NCBI GenBank assembly: GCA_028283765.1
Contig: JAPWJY010000008.1
Span: forward strand, 682,001-746,000
Direction: 5' to 3'
DNA: 64,000 nucleotides
Source: Parvibaculaceae bacterium
GTDB taxonomy: Bacteria > Pseudomonadota > Alphaproteobacteria > Parvibaculales > Parvibaculaceae
Position 1 is the first letter of the stretch, and every line of letters starts with the position of its first letter. The position numbers and the translations under genes were made by a program. Under the pieces are notes generated by a model, which saw only the letters and a list, made by a program, of their open reading frames with translations, had not been told where the DNA came from and searched no databases. Below are positions 50,769 to 60,417 of the stretch, one piece after another.

Positions 50769-51875
50769 TCAGGGAGCCATGTCCAGCACTTCCTTGAAGC
50801 CGGAAGGTTTATGCGGCCCGATGATGAGCTGTTCGAGCACCCCGAACCCGTTCCGGACGGAACCATCCGGCAACGTCAGTTCCGCCTTCGTGAAGGCCTG
50901 AATATGCAGGTTGGGCGGGATGCAGTTTTTGATGTCGGCGGTTTTGAATTCATCGTAGCCGACCACAAGCTCGCCCTTGTGCATGCCATGGCCCCATTCG
51001 GGGTTTCCGTAGCCAAGGCCCTGCATGTAGAAGGTCCATTGCGGGGTCAGCCTGATGCTGCTTTCACCGCCGGCCTGATGCTGGAAATGGATCGTCGCGC
51101 CGGTCGCGTGGCGCGAGCCGGACTTGAACTTCAACTCCGACCACGCCTTCGCGATATGCTCCGGTTCGGCGTCGCCAAGCCCGGCCATGACGCCGGCCTG
51201 ATTCCAGGCCAGCCCGTCGGCGTCGTCGTTGACGTGATAAAGGGTGATCCGGTCCTCGAAGTTCAGGGGTGCCCACAGCCAGTAGAATTGCTGGGGCATG
51301 GCGGGCGCCATCGGCTGGGCGTCGGGGCTGCCGATGGGACGCACGCCCCATGACCGGTCGCGGGTGCCGACGAAGCGGTCCGGCGTGATCTCGATGCGCT
51401 TGCCGTCGATCTCGATCCAGCCTTCATAGGTTCCGTTCTGGGTCAGGCGGGTGATGTCCATCAGGGTGCGCGGACCGTTGCGCCAGGTGAAGCGCGGCTC
51501 CTTGATCGGCAGGGCGCGGCTGCGGAACAGCAGGTCCGCCTTGAGGCCATGGGGATTGTCGCCGATGCGGACGCGGAGCGCATGAAGCGGTTCGACGACC
51601 TCGATCTGGATCGGACCGACCTGCGTGTCCAGCCGTTCCATGTTCAGCCAGCGCGAGCCATGGAGGTTGCGCTGGACGCCGTCATGCACCACGCAGAACG
51701 AGCCGTCCATGATGTTGAGGTGAGGATAGACGCCAAAGGCGACGGCGAAAAAAGTGTCGCCCTCGCTGTTGTAGCCATTGAAGAAATAGCGGTCATAGAA
51801 ATTGCGGTCCGTGCCGGCGAAGGCAATCGGCTCAGGCGTTTGATGAATGGGGAAATCATCGGCCTTGGTAAGCAT
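50769..51875 (-). CDS. CrtC/AttH-like lipocalin-fold protein, unknown function
   Basis: This is a 368-aa soluble protein rich in beta strands and Trp/Tyr/Gly, without signal peptide. Segments such as RDRSWGVRPIG and QQFYWLWAPLNFED resemble the two-domain hydroxyneurosporene-synthase/AttH-like superfamily, which contains hydratases and many proteins of unknown role. No photosynthesis or carotenoid genes are nearby. ATG 51875 follows AGGGAGAC. It lies upstream of the phosphotransferase and the 150-aa gene on the same strand, 66 bases apart, and may be transcribed with them. Lipid or terpenoid chemistry is a guess. Confidence 0.6.
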   Translation of the reverse strand: MLTKADDFPIHQTPEPIAFAGTDRNFYDRYFFNGYNSEGDTFFAVAFGVYPHLNIMDGSFCVVHDGVQRNLHGSRWLNMERLDTQVGPIQIEVVEPLHALRVRIGDNPHGLKADLLFRSRALPIKEPRFTWRNGPRTLMDITRLTQNGTYEGWIEIDGKRIEITPDRFVGTRDRSWGVRPIGSPDAQPMAPAMPQQFYWLWAPLNFEDRITLYHVNDDADGLAWNQAGVMAGLGDAEPEHIAKAWSELKFKSGSRHATGATIHFQHQAGGESSIRLTPQWTFYMQGLGYGNPEWGHGMHKGELVVGYDEFKTADIKNCIPPNLHIQAFTKAELTLPDGSVRNGFGVLEQLIIGPHKPSGFKEVLDMAP

Positions 51876-52198
51876 GGGTGTCTCCCTGGAACTGTGCGAT
51901 CGGAGGCTTGAGCCCCGGCATTTTTGTTGGAAGGAGAATGCGGGCAAGGTCTGGGTGGGTCAACCGCCCCGGAAAACGCCTTGTGGCGTTAACCCTACGG
52001 CAGGAAATGAATTAAATTCATCGTATGGATGAGATCGACAGCCTGCGGCCGGGCGGCCCCGTCATTTGGCGTTTGTGCGGCATTGAGTCATTGTGGGGCG
52101 TCGCGCCTTGAAGCCGGGCGGCAGGCATTTTACTTGTAGTGTGGTAGAAATAGTCTAATTAGCCCGAACATGACGTGAATTAGGTCCGGAGCAACGAT
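51876..52198. promoter_or_regulatory. Divergent intergenic region between the CrtC-like gene and cobA
   Basis: This 323-bp gap has no credible gene. It contains a perfect 7-1-7 palindrome ATGAATT-A-AATTCAT at 52007-52021 and a small hairpin at 51975-51990 (AACGCC/GGCGTT). An AT-rich stretch just upstream of cobA covers about 52125-52170. The palindrome could serve either divergent promoter. No cobalamin riboswitch (B12 box or its conserved core) was found despite the cob genes downstream. Confidence 0.4.
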
Positions 52199-53065
52199 TT
52201 GGCCGATGACATTCCAGTCCCCTTTGCGGTTCCCGCGGCGCTTCAGCTCCCGCGGTTCGAGCCCGGCTGGGTCTGGCTCGTCGGCGCGGGGCCGGGCGAT
52301 CCGGGGCTGCTGACGCTTCATGCCTTCAATGCGCTGCAACAGGCCGACGCCATCGTCTATGATGCGCTGGTCGATGAGGCGGTGCTGGAGCTTGCCGGTC
52401 CCCGTGTCGAGCGCATCTATTCCGGCAAGCGGGGCGGCAAGCCGAGCGCCCGCCAGCGCGATATTTCCGCCCGTCTGGTGGAACTGGCCCGGCAGGGCAA
52501 GCGGGTGCTGCGCCTCAAGGGCGGCGATCCGTTCGTGTTCGGGCGCGGGGGCGAGGAGGCGCTGGCGCTGGTCGATGCGGGCATTCCGTTCCGCATCGTC
52601 CCTGGCGTTACCGCCGGCATCGGCGGGCTCGGCTATGCCGGCATTCCCGTCACGCACCGCGACATCAACCATGCGGTCACCTTCATCACCGGACATACCT
52701 CGGAAGGCGAAGCGCCGGAGCATCTGAACTGGGAGGCGATCGCCAGGGGCTCGCCGGTCATCGTGCTCTATATGGCGCTCAAGCATCTGCGCCGGATCGC
52801 GGCCCGGCTGGTCGAGGCAGGCCGCAATCCTGCCGAACCCATGGCGCTTGTCCGCAATGCCACCCTTGCCGACCAGAGCGTGCTTGAAACCACGCTGGGC
52901 GCGGCCGCCGACGATGTGGAGCGCACGGGCTTCACCTCGCCCGCCATCATCGTCATCGGCGAGGTGGTGCGCCTGCGCCCGGCGCTGGACTGGCTCGGCG
53001 CGCTTGAAGGCCGCATCCTGCAGGCCGATCCGCTGGGATCGCGCCGCAAGCAGGAAAGCGCCTGA
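52199..53065 (+). CDS. cobA: Uroporphyrinogen-III C-methyltransferase
   Basis: The enzyme methylates uroporphyrinogen III at C2 and C7 to precorrin-2, the branch point to cobalamin or siroheme. The 288-aa protein has the GAGPGDPGLLT motif near residue 27, YDALVDEAVL near 58, RLKGGDPFVFGRGGEEA near 103, and the VPGVTAGIGG SAM region. It lacks the CysG dehydrogenase/chelatase part. The start is TTG 52199 after CCGGAG (8-nt spacing); no better in-frame start exists. It converges on a DUF1289 gene three bases away. Confidence 0.95.
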   Translation: MADDIPVPFAVPAALQLPRFEPGWVWLVGAGPGDPGLLTLHAFNALQQADAIVYDALVDEAVLELAGPRVERIYSGKRGGKPSARQRDISARLVELARQGKRVLRLKGGDPFVFGRGGEEALALVDAGIPFRIVPGVTAGIGGLGYAGIPVTHRDINHAVTFITGHTSEGEAPEHLNWEAIARGSPVIVLYMALKHLRRIAARLVEAGRNPAEPMALVRNATLADQSVLETTLGAAADDVERTGFTSPAIIVIGEVVRLRPALDWLGALEGRILQADPLGSRRKQESA

Positions 53066-53068
53066 GCT

Positions 53069-53257
53069 TCAGTTTTCCCCGGTTTTCGCCCGCTCTCTTT
53101 GCATCCGGTTTGGCAGTCCGGCCATGATGGCGAGGCGTTCGGTTTCGCTCATCGAGCCCCAGCGGGCGATCTCGTCCAGCGTCCGTCCGCAGCCCCGGCA
53201 CACATTCTGGTCAGGCGTCAGTTCGCAAATATCGATGCAGGGGCTGGAAACCGTCAC
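53069..53257 (-). CDS. DUF1289 family small Cys-rich protein
   Basis: This 62-aa protein has the DUF1289 signature: CIDICELTPDQNVCRGCGRTLDEI with four cysteines (CxxxC and CxxC) that probably bind metal, followed by a W-containing helix. The biological role is unknown. The start is GTG, overlapping the cobS stop (GTGA), so it is translated from the cobS message. Confidence 0.88.
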   Translation of the reverse strand: MTVSSPCIDICELTPDQNVCRGCGRTLDEIARWGSMSETERLAIMAGLPNRMQRERAKTGEN

Positions 53258-54114
53258 GGATGCACCATCAGCCCGGCAATGAGAAAGGCCACTTCAGCGG
53301 CCTGCTGGGTGGCTCCCAGCACGTCGCCGGTCTGTCCACCGATCTGGCGGTGGGCGAGAAAGGCGACCGCCGCGCCTGCCCCGAGCGCCGCGACGATGCC
53401 CATGACGGCGGACACCGGGTTGACCGCGAGGAAAACGATGATCCCCGCCGCGACCATGGCCTGCAGCACGGTGACCTCCAGCGGGCGGCCCGCCCTTGCG
53501 CCGGTGCCTTCTGTGCGGGCAGGAGGCACCAGATGCTGGACGATGATCGCGACGCAGCGCGACACGGCTCCGGAGGCGATCAGTACATTGATGACGATGG
53601 AGGCCCCGCCGGTGCCGCCGCCCTCCAGCCGCGCATAGGCGGTGATGAGCGTAAACCTGAGCAGCAGGGTGCAGATGAGCGCGGCCGAGCCATAGGTGCC
53701 CAGCCGGCTGTCGCGCATGATTTCAAGCTTGCGCTCCCGGCTCCAGCCGCCGCCGAAGCCATCGGCCACATCGGCCAGCCCATCCTCGTGGAAGGCCCCC
53801 GTGATCATGAGCAGGGCGGCAAGCGTGATCGCGGCCGACACGTTGACCGGCAGGCCGAGCCAGGCGGTGAACCAGTAGACGAGCCCGCCCAGCAGCCCGA
53901 TGATCGCGCCTGCGACCGGAAAGGCGCGCGACGCGATGGTGAGCGGGCGCTTCTCGAACAGTTCGGCGGGCACATCGAGCGGCAGCCGTGTCAGGAAGGC
54001 GAGCGACACCAGAATGTCGTCGACGAGACGCGCAGGGTTGACGTCCCGCCAGTCGCGCGGCGCGCCCGGCGGCTGATCCGCCTCGTCATCCCCGTTTAGA
54101 TGTTTCCTTTGCAT
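53254..54114 (-). CDS. cobS: Adenosylcobinamide-GDP ribazoletransferase CobS
   Basis: CobS (CobV) joins alpha-ribazole to adenosylcobinamide-GDP, the last step of cobalamin assembly, in the membrane. The 286-aa protein has six or seven hydrophobic helices. It contains the family motifs FLTRLP and AFPVAGAIIG in the N-terminal part, and HEDGLADVADGFGGGWSRERKLEIMRDSRLGTYG in the central loop with acidic metal ligands. The first 30 residues are a charged, unconserved tail and there is no clear ribosome site before ATG 54114. cobT lies divergently across 95 bases. Confidence 0.95.
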   Translation of the reverse strand: MQRKHLNGDDEADQPPGAPRDWRDVNPARLVDDILVSLAFLTRLPLDVPAELFEKRPLTIASRAFPVAGAIIGLLGGLVYWFTAWLGLPVNVSAAITLAALLMITGAFHEDGLADVADGFGGGWSRERKLEIMRDSRLGTYGSAALICTLLLRFTLITAYARLEGGGTGGASIVINVLIASGAVSRCVAIIVQHLVPPARTEGTGARAGRPLEVTVLQAMVAAGIIVFLAVNPVSAVMGIVAALGAGAAVAFLAHRQIGGQTGDVLGATQQAAEVAFLIAGLMVHP

Positions 54115-54209
54115 GAGGAGGCAAGGTATAGGGTTTGCGCCGGAGCGGCACGTGATTTTGCATGCCGTTTCCGCGTCATCGCCGATCCGTCATCCCCGAG
54201 GAGGTCCCT

Positions 54210-55247
54210 GTGAGCCCTGTCAATCCCGGCAATCTGTCCGGCCTTCCGTTCGATGACATCCGCGGCCTGCTGGAGCGGCTGCCGCTGGCGGACGAGGACG
54301 CCATGGCCGAGGTGCGCGCCCGCAACGCCCAGTTGACCAAGCCCGCGGGCAGCCTCGGGCGGCTTGAGGAGATCGCGGAATGGCTCGCGGGCTGGCAGGC
54401 GAGTCCGAAACCCGCCGTTACCCGTCCCCTGATCGCGGTATTCGCCGCCAATCATGGCGTCACGGCGAAGGGCGTGTCGGCCTATCCGGCTGATGTGACC
54501 CGGCAGATGGTCGAGAATTTCGCGGCGGGCGGGGCGGCGGTGAACCAGATCGCGCTCGAATTCGGCGCGGGCCTCAAGGTTTTCGATCTGGCGCTCGATG
54601 TGCCGACGCCGGATATTACGGAACATGAAGCGATGAGCGAGGCGGATTGCACCGCCACCATCGCCTTCGGCATGGAAGCCATCGCGGGCGGCACCGATCT
54701 GCTCTGTATCGGCGAAATGGGCATCGGCAACACCACCATCGCCGCCGCCATCGCCTGCGGCCTGTTCGGCGGCTCAGGCAGGGACTGGGCCGGCCCCGGC
54801 ACGGGTGTCGACAATGAGGGGCTGGCGCGCAAGGCCGCCGCCGTGGACGCCGCCATGGCGCGCCACGCCGGACATCTCGACGATCCGCTGGAGGTGCTGA
54901 GACGCGTCGGCGGCCGTGAGATCGCGGCCATGGCAGGCGCCATCCTTGCCGCCCGCTACCAGCATATTCCGGTGCTGATCGACGGTTTCGTCGCCACGGC
55001 TGCCGCCGCCGTCCTCTTCAAGGTCAATCCCCGCGCGCTTGACCATTGCCTCGCCGCTCACCGCTCGGCTGAACCTGCCCACAGCAGGCTGCTTGAGGCC
55101 ATCGGCAAGAAGCCATTGCTCGATCTCGGCATGCGGCTGGGCGAGGGCTCCGGCGCGGCGCTGGCCGTCGCCATCGTCAAGGCGGCCGCTGCAACGCACA
55201 ATAATATGGCGACCTTCGCCCAGGCGGGCGTCAGCGGCCCGGCATGA
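54210..55247 (+). CDS. cobT: Nicotinate-nucleotide--dimethylbenzimidazole phosphoribosyltransferase CobT
   Basis: CobT makes alpha-ribazole 5'-phosphate from nicotinate mononucleotide and dimethylbenzimidazole, feeding CobS. The 345-aa protein has KPAGSLGRLE near residue 46 and NHGVTAKGVSAYP near 83. GEMGIGNTT, the GRDWAGPGTG region and the catalytic Glu in LGMRLGEGSG near the C-terminus follow. GTG 54210 is chosen over ATG 54162 because GAGGAGG precedes it at ideal distance. Confidence 0.95.
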   Translation: MSPVNPGNLSGLPFDDIRGLLERLPLADEDAMAEVRARNAQLTKPAGSLGRLEEIAEWLAGWQASPKPAVTRPLIAVFAANHGVTAKGVSAYPADVTRQMVENFAAGGAAVNQIALEFGAGLKVFDLALDVPTPDITEHEAMSEADCTATIAFGMEAIAGGTDLLCIGEMGIGNTTIAAAIACGLFGGSGRDWAGPGTGVDNEGLARKAAAVDAAMARHAGHLDDPLEVLRRVGGREIAAMAGAILAARYQHIPVLIDGFVATAAAAVLFKVNPRALDHCLAAHRSAEPAHSRLLEAIGKKPLLDLGMRLGEGSGAALAVAIVKAAAATHNNMATFAQAGVSGPA

Positions 55248-55366
55248 ACAAGCCGGTCGCAAGCGCCTTGCAACCCGCCCTCATGTCACTATTATCGGCG
55301 CAAAATAAGGCGGCTGACAAAATATCGGTTTGAGACCCAAGCGTTCTTGCCCGGTGCTTCTCGAAG

Positions 55367-55389
55367 CTGCCGAAATGGTCATTCGGCAG
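55367..55389 (+). repeat. Hairpin in the leader of the first acyl-CoA dehydrogenase gene
   Basis: CTGCCGAA (55367-55374) and TTCGGCAG (55382-55389) form a perfect 8-bp stem with a 7-nt loop, 53 bases upstream of ATG 55443. No T-run follows, so it is either an operator or an mRNA leader structure. The remainder of the 55248-55442 gap shows nothing clear. Confidence 0.4.
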
Positions 55390-55442
55390 AGGTGGCAGGG
55401 CGTTGCGGCGCGCTTCCACCCCGGCCTTGGGAGTTATGTCCG

Positions 55443-56636
55443 ATGGATATGAGTTTTTCGCCTGAAGAGCTGGCGTTTCGCGATGAGGTGCGGACCTTTA
55501 TCGCCGAGAACTATCCGGCCGAGCTGCGCGGCATCAAGACCCGTGCCGAGATGACCAAGGAGCAGATCCTGCTCTGGCATCGCGTGCTCTACAGGAAGGG
55601 CTGGATCGTGCCGCACTGGCCGGTCGAATATGGCGGCACGGGCTGGAGCATCACCCAGCGCTATATCTGGAACGAGGAATGCGCGCGCGCCGAAACGACG
55701 GCGCTGCTGCCTTTCGGCCTCTCCATGGTCGGCCCGGTCATCTACACCTTCGGCAATGAAGAGCAGAAGAAGCGCTTCCTGCCGGGCATCCTTTCCGCCG
55801 ACGACTGGTGGTGTCAGGGTTATTCGGAGCCGGGTTCGGGCTCGGACCTCGCAAGCCTGCGCACCCGCGCGGTGCGCGAAGGCGATCATTATGTCGTCAA
55901 CGGCTCCAAGACCTGGACGACGCTTGCCCAGCATGCGGACTGGATTTTCTGCCTCGTCCGCACCGATCCCAACGCCAAGCAGCAGGAAGGCATCTCGTTC
56001 CTGCTGATCGACATGAAGACGCCGGGCATCACGGTGCGCCCGATCATCACCATCGAGGGCGGCCACGAGGTCAACGAGGTCTTCCTTGAGGATGTCCGCG
56101 TCCCGGCCGAGAACCTGATCGGCGAGGAAAACAAGGGCTGGACCTACGCCAAGTTCCTGCTCGGCAACGAGCGTTCCGGCATTGCGGGCGTCGCCCGCTC
56201 CAAGAAGGCCATCGAACGTCTGCGCGCGATTGCGGGGGCCGAGCTTGTCGATGGCAGGCCGCTCATCACCGACGGCGAATTCCAGCGCAAGATTTCCGAG
56301 GTCGAAATCGAGTTGACCGCGCTCGAAGTGACGGAACTGCGCACGCTGGCCGCCGAGTCCAAAGGCCGTGGTCCGGGACCGGAAGCCTCGATCCTCAAGA
56401 TTCGCGGCACCGAGATCCAGCAGCGCATCACCGAACTGGTGCTTGAGGCCGTCGGCAATTATGGCCACGTCAACACGCCGCTCGGCGAGGCCGCCAACAG
56501 CAATGAATTCGTTCCGGGACCTGAATATTCAAATATGGCGGCCCAGAACTTCTTCAATATGCGCAAGGCCTCGATCTACGGCGGATCGAACGAAATCCAG
56601 CATAATATCATCGCAAAAATGGTGCTCGGTCTCTGA
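55443..56636 (+). CDS. Acyl-CoA dehydrogenase (first of an adjacent pair)
   Basis: This is a 397-aa FAD acyl-CoA dehydrogenase that would form an alpha,beta-double bond in an acyl-CoA. FAD and substrate regions include WCQGYSEPGSGSDLAS near residue 121, GSKTWTT near 157, and IYGGSNEIQHNII at the C-terminus. The MCAD-type catalytic Glu in the C-terminal helix is Gly here. A Glu at 243 in LLGNERSG aligns with the isovaleryl/long-chain-type base. Its length and pairing with the 376-aa gene behind it suggest a heteromeric enzyme (inference). ATG 55443 follows GGGAG. The substrate is unknown. Confidence 0.92.
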   Translation: MDMSFSPEELAFRDEVRTFIAENYPAELRGIKTRAEMTKEQILLWHRVLYRKGWIVPHWPVEYGGTGWSITQRYIWNEECARAETTALLPFGLSMVGPVIYTFGNEEQKKRFLPGILSADDWWCQGYSEPGSGSDLASLRTRAVREGDHYVVNGSKTWTTLAQHADWIFCLVRTDPNAKQQEGISFLLIDMKTPGITVRPIITIEGGHEVNEVFLEDVRVPAENLIGEENKGWTYAKFLLGNERSGIAGVARSKKAIERLRAIAGAELVDGRPLITDGEFQRKISEVEIELTALEVTELRTLAAESKGRGPGPEASILKIRGTEIQQRITELVLEAVGNYGHVNTPLGEAANSNEFVPGPEYSNMAAQNFFNMRKASIYGGSNEIQHNIIAKMVLGL

Positions 56637-56686
56637 CCGGACCGGAATCTTTAAAACAACGGCCATCACTCAGGGAAGATCGCTTC

Positions 56687-57817
<1,131 letters not shown>

Positions 57818-57842
57818 TCGCGTTGAGCTAATGAATTTCCAG

Positions 57843-57873
57843 GGCCGCGACTCGTCGAAGTCGCGGCCTTTTT
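57843..57873 (+). terminator. Rho-independent terminator after the acyl-CoA dehydrogenase pair
   Basis: A perfect 10-bp stem (57843-57852 with 57859-57868) with a 6-nt loop is followed by TTTTT. It ends only about 20 bases before the next start codon. The downstream crotonase gene must therefore rely on readthrough or on a promoter overlapping this hairpin. Confidence 0.9.
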
Positions 57874-57893
57874 CATCATGGAAAGGAAATCCT

Positions 57894-58694
57894 GTGAGCG
57901 ATCATCTGCTGTATGAAAAGAAAGGCCACATCGTCACGCTGACGATCAACCGGCCGGAGAGCCGCAATCCGCTCGGCGCTGCCGAGGACCCCGACAATTT
58001 CACCAACGCCACGGCCCGCATCAATGCGGATCGCGATGTGCGCTGCGTCATCCTGACCGGCGCGGGCAAGGCCTTCTCGGCGGGCGGCAACGTCAAGGCC
58101 ATGCGCGAGGGCGGCGAAGGTTTCGGGGGTGCGGGCGTCCAGATTCGCGAACGTTATCGCAACGGCATTCACCGCATCGTCAAATCGGTCTGGTCGATCG
58201 AGGTGCCGGTCATCGCGGCCGTCAACGGTCCGGCCATCGGCCTTGGCAATGACGTGGCCTGCCTTGCCGATACGCGCATCGCCGCCGACAGCGCGCTTTT
58301 CGGCGCGACCTTTCTCAAGATCGGCCTCATTCCGGGGGACGGTGGCGCATGGCTGCTGCCGCGCATCATCGGCATGGCGCGGGCCTCGCAGCTTCTTTAC
58401 ACCGGCGACGTGATCGATGCGGCGACGGCCCGCGAATGGGGGCTGGTGTCCGAAGTCGTGCCGGCCGGTCAGCTTCTCGCCCGTGCCCATGAAGTTGCGG
58501 ACAAGATCTGCGTGCAGGCGCCCGATGTGCTGCGCATGACCAAGCAGTTGCTGCGTCATGGCATGTCGTCGAGCTTCGATGCGATCATGGAATTGTCCGC
58601 CTCGATGCAGGCGCTGGCGCACCATACGAGCGACCACAGGGAGGCGCTCGACGCCTTCTTCGAGAAGCGGCCGCCTGTCTACAAGGGTGAATGA
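57894..58694 (+). CDS. Enoyl-CoA hydratase/isomerase (crotonase) family protein
   Basis: This 266-aa crotonase-fold protein has the first oxyanion segment FSAGGNVKAM near residue 61 and the second in NGPAIGLGNDVA. Gapless alignment by eye to rat enoyl-CoA hydratase places Asp at the Glu144 position and Phe at the Glu164 position. Canonical hydratase chemistry is therefore doubtful. The subfamily motif LIPGDGGAWLLPR supplies another acidic residue. An isomerase or another crotonase reaction is as likely. GTG 57894 follows AAGGA; the longer upstream frame crosses the terminator. Confidence 0.88.
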   Translation: MSDHLLYEKKGHIVTLTINRPESRNPLGAAEDPDNFTNATARINADRDVRCVILTGAGKAFSAGGNVKAMREGGEGFGGAGVQIRERYRNGIHRIVKSVWSIEVPVIAAVNGPAIGLGNDVACLADTRIAADSALFGATFLKIGLIPGDGGAWLLPRIIGMARASQLLYTGDVIDAATAREWGLVSEVVPAGQLLARAHEVADKICVQAPDVLRMTKQLLRHGMSSSFDAIMELSASMQALAHHTSDHREALDAFFEKRPPVYKGE

Positions 58695-58791
58695 ATAACG
58701 CAGGGGAATCTGCCGATTGCGGTGGCTTTCCCGACCCTCTAAAGTCGGCCCAACCATATAACTCAATCATAACAGATGTCGGGGAACCCCA

Positions 58792-59091
58792 ATGAGCGCA
58801 CGCGGTATTATCGTCACGATGAAGGTGCAGGAAGGCAAGGAGGCCGAATTCGAGGCCGTGTTCACGGCGCTGAAGGCGCAGGTCATGGAGAACGAAAAAG
58901 GCGCCTGCCTGCTTTACGATCTGTTCAAGTCGCCCAAGGAGCCCCAGACCTATTACATCATGGAGCAATATGCTTCCGGGGAAGCCATCGCGGCTCATGG
59001 CGGCACACCCTATTTCAAGGAAGCCTTCCCCAAGCTCGGCGCCACGCTGGCCGCGGCCCCGGTGATGGAATTTGTCGAGAAGGTTGTGTAA
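58792..59091 (+). CDS. ABM-domain protein (putative quinol monooxygenase, YgiN-like)
   Basis: This 99-aa protein is a single antibiotic-biosynthesis-monooxygenase (dimeric ferredoxin-like barrel) domain. Typical segments are IIVTMKVQEGKEAEFEAVF, ENEKGACLLYDLFKSP and YYIMEQYASGEAIAAHGGTPYF. Family members are cofactor-free oxygenases or have no known role. It lies 41 bases upstream of the third acyl-CoA dehydrogenase gene on the same strand. The reaction is unknown. Confidence 0.87.
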   Translation: MSARGIIVTMKVQEGKEAEFEAVFTALKAQVMENEKGACLLYDLFKSPKEPQTYYIMEQYASGEAIAAHGGTPYFKEAFPKLGATLAAAPVMEFVEKVV

Positions 59092-59132
59092 CCCCGGACT
59101 TTCATGGGGACATAACGCTTGAGGAGCAGGAA

Positions 59133-60341
59133 ATGGATCTGAGTTTTAGCCAGGAAGATGAAGCCTTCCGCGCCGATGTCCGCAAGTTCATCGAGGAGAG
59201 CTACACGCCGGAGCTGCGCGCCAGACATGCGCGTTCCAAGCATGGCTACATCGACAAGGCGGGGCATGTTCAGTGGCAGAAGGCGCTCGCCAGCCGCGGC
59301 TGGCTTGCGCCGAACTGGCCGAAGGAATATGGCGGGCCCGGTTTCACCGCATCCCAGAAATACATCTTCGACGTCGAGATGGGCCGTGCGGGCGTGCCTC
59401 ACACGATCCCCTTCGGCCCGACCATGGTTGCGCCGGTGATCATGAAGTTCGGCACGCCGGAACAGAAGAAACGTTTCCTGCCCGATATTCTGAACACCAA
59501 TGTGCTCTGGTGCCAGGGCTATTCGGAGCCGGGCTCGGGCTCGGACCTTGCCTCCCTCCAGACCAAGGCGGAGCGGAAGGACGATCATTATCTCGTCAAC
59601 GGCTCGAAGATCTGGACCTCGGTTGCACAGTGGGCGGACTGGATTTTCTGTCTCGTGCGCACGTCGAAGGAAGGCAAGCCGCAGGAAGGCATTTCGTTCC
59701 TGCTGATCGACATGAAGACGCCGGGCATCAAGGTCGAGCCGCTGGTGCTGCTCGATGGCACGCCGGCCCCGCATCAGGAGGTCAATCAGGTTTTCTTCAC
59801 CGATGTGAAGGTGCCGTTCGAGAATCTCGTGGGCGAGGAGAACAAGGGCTGGACCTGCGCCAAATATCTGCTGGAGTTCGAGCGCGGCAACCCCTATTCG
59901 GCGGGGCTTTACCGTGCGCTGAACAAGGTGCGCGCCCATGCCGCCGAAACGAAGGTTGGCGATTCCACGCTGGACAAGGATCCGGATTTCCGCGCGAAGG
60001 CTGCCGATCTTGAATCCCAGATCACGGCGATGGAGTACACCGAACTGCGCATCTTCTCGGCGCTCTCGACCGGCGGCAATGTCGGTCCTGAATCCTCGCT
60101 GCTGAAATGCCGGGGCACGGAATTGCAGCAGGCCATTTCCCAGCTCGCGGTCGAGGCGCTGGGCGATTACGTCTTCCCCTTCGTGGAGGATGGCATGATC
60201 GAAACCAATGAGCCGCCGGTCGGCCCCGGCTACGCCATGACCGTCGCGCCCTATTACTTCTCGCTGCGCAAGGCGTCGATCTATGCCGGATCGAACGAAG
60301 TGCAGCGCAATATCATGGCCAAGGCCGTCCTCGGTCTTTAA
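59133..60341 (+). CDS. Acyl-CoA dehydrogenase (third)
   Basis: This 402-aa acyl-CoA dehydrogenase is clearly paralogous to the one at 55443. It shares WCQGYSEPGSGSDLAS, GSKIWTS and ASIYAGSNEVQRNIMAK. The MCAD-type catalytic position is Ala. Glu250 in LLEFERGN aligns with the isovaleryl/long-chain-type base, with Glu248 next to it. ATG 59133 follows GAGGAGCAGG. The longer open frame upstream overlaps the ABM gene in another frame and is rejected. It ends in a bidirectional terminator. Confidence 0.93.
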   Translation: MDLSFSQEDEAFRADVRKFIEESYTPELRARHARSKHGYIDKAGHVQWQKALASRGWLAPNWPKEYGGPGFTASQKYIFDVEMGRAGVPHTIPFGPTMVAPVIMKFGTPEQKKRFLPDILNTNVLWCQGYSEPGSGSDLASLQTKAERKDDHYLVNGSKIWTSVAQWADWIFCLVRTSKEGKPQEGISFLLIDMKTPGIKVEPLVLLDGTPAPHQEVNQVFFTDVKVPFENLVGEENKGWTCAKYLLEFERGNPYSAGLYRALNKVRAHAAETKVGDSTLDKDPDFRAKAADLESQITAMEYTELRIFSALSTGGNVGPESSLLKCRGTELQQAISQLAVEALGDYVFPFVEDGMIETNEPPVGPGYAMTVAPYYFSLRKASIYAGSNEVQRNIMAKAVLGL

Positions 60342-60360
60342 GGCCGGGGCTGACGACAAG

Positions 60361-60395
60361 GAAAAGGCCGCGGGGTTCCGCGGCCTTTTCATTTT
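60361..60395. terminator. Bidirectional terminator between acyl-CoA dehydrogenase and grxD
   Basis: A perfect 13-bp stem (60361-60373 with 60378-60390) with a 4-nt loop has TTTT on both strands' 3' sides. It serves the dehydrogenase gene on plus and the pur-bolA-grxD operon on minus. Confidence 0.93.
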
Positions 60396-60417
60396 GATCC
60401 GTGACGGGTTGGCGGGT

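Noticed and set aside
51975-51990. Small hairpin AACGCC-TTGT-GGCGTT as a terminator
   Set aside because: No gene on either strand ends there and the stem is only six base pairs with at most a weak T-run on the minus strand.
51876-52198. Cobalamin riboswitch upstream of cobA
   Set aside because: The B12 box and the surrounding conserved core could not be found on either strand.
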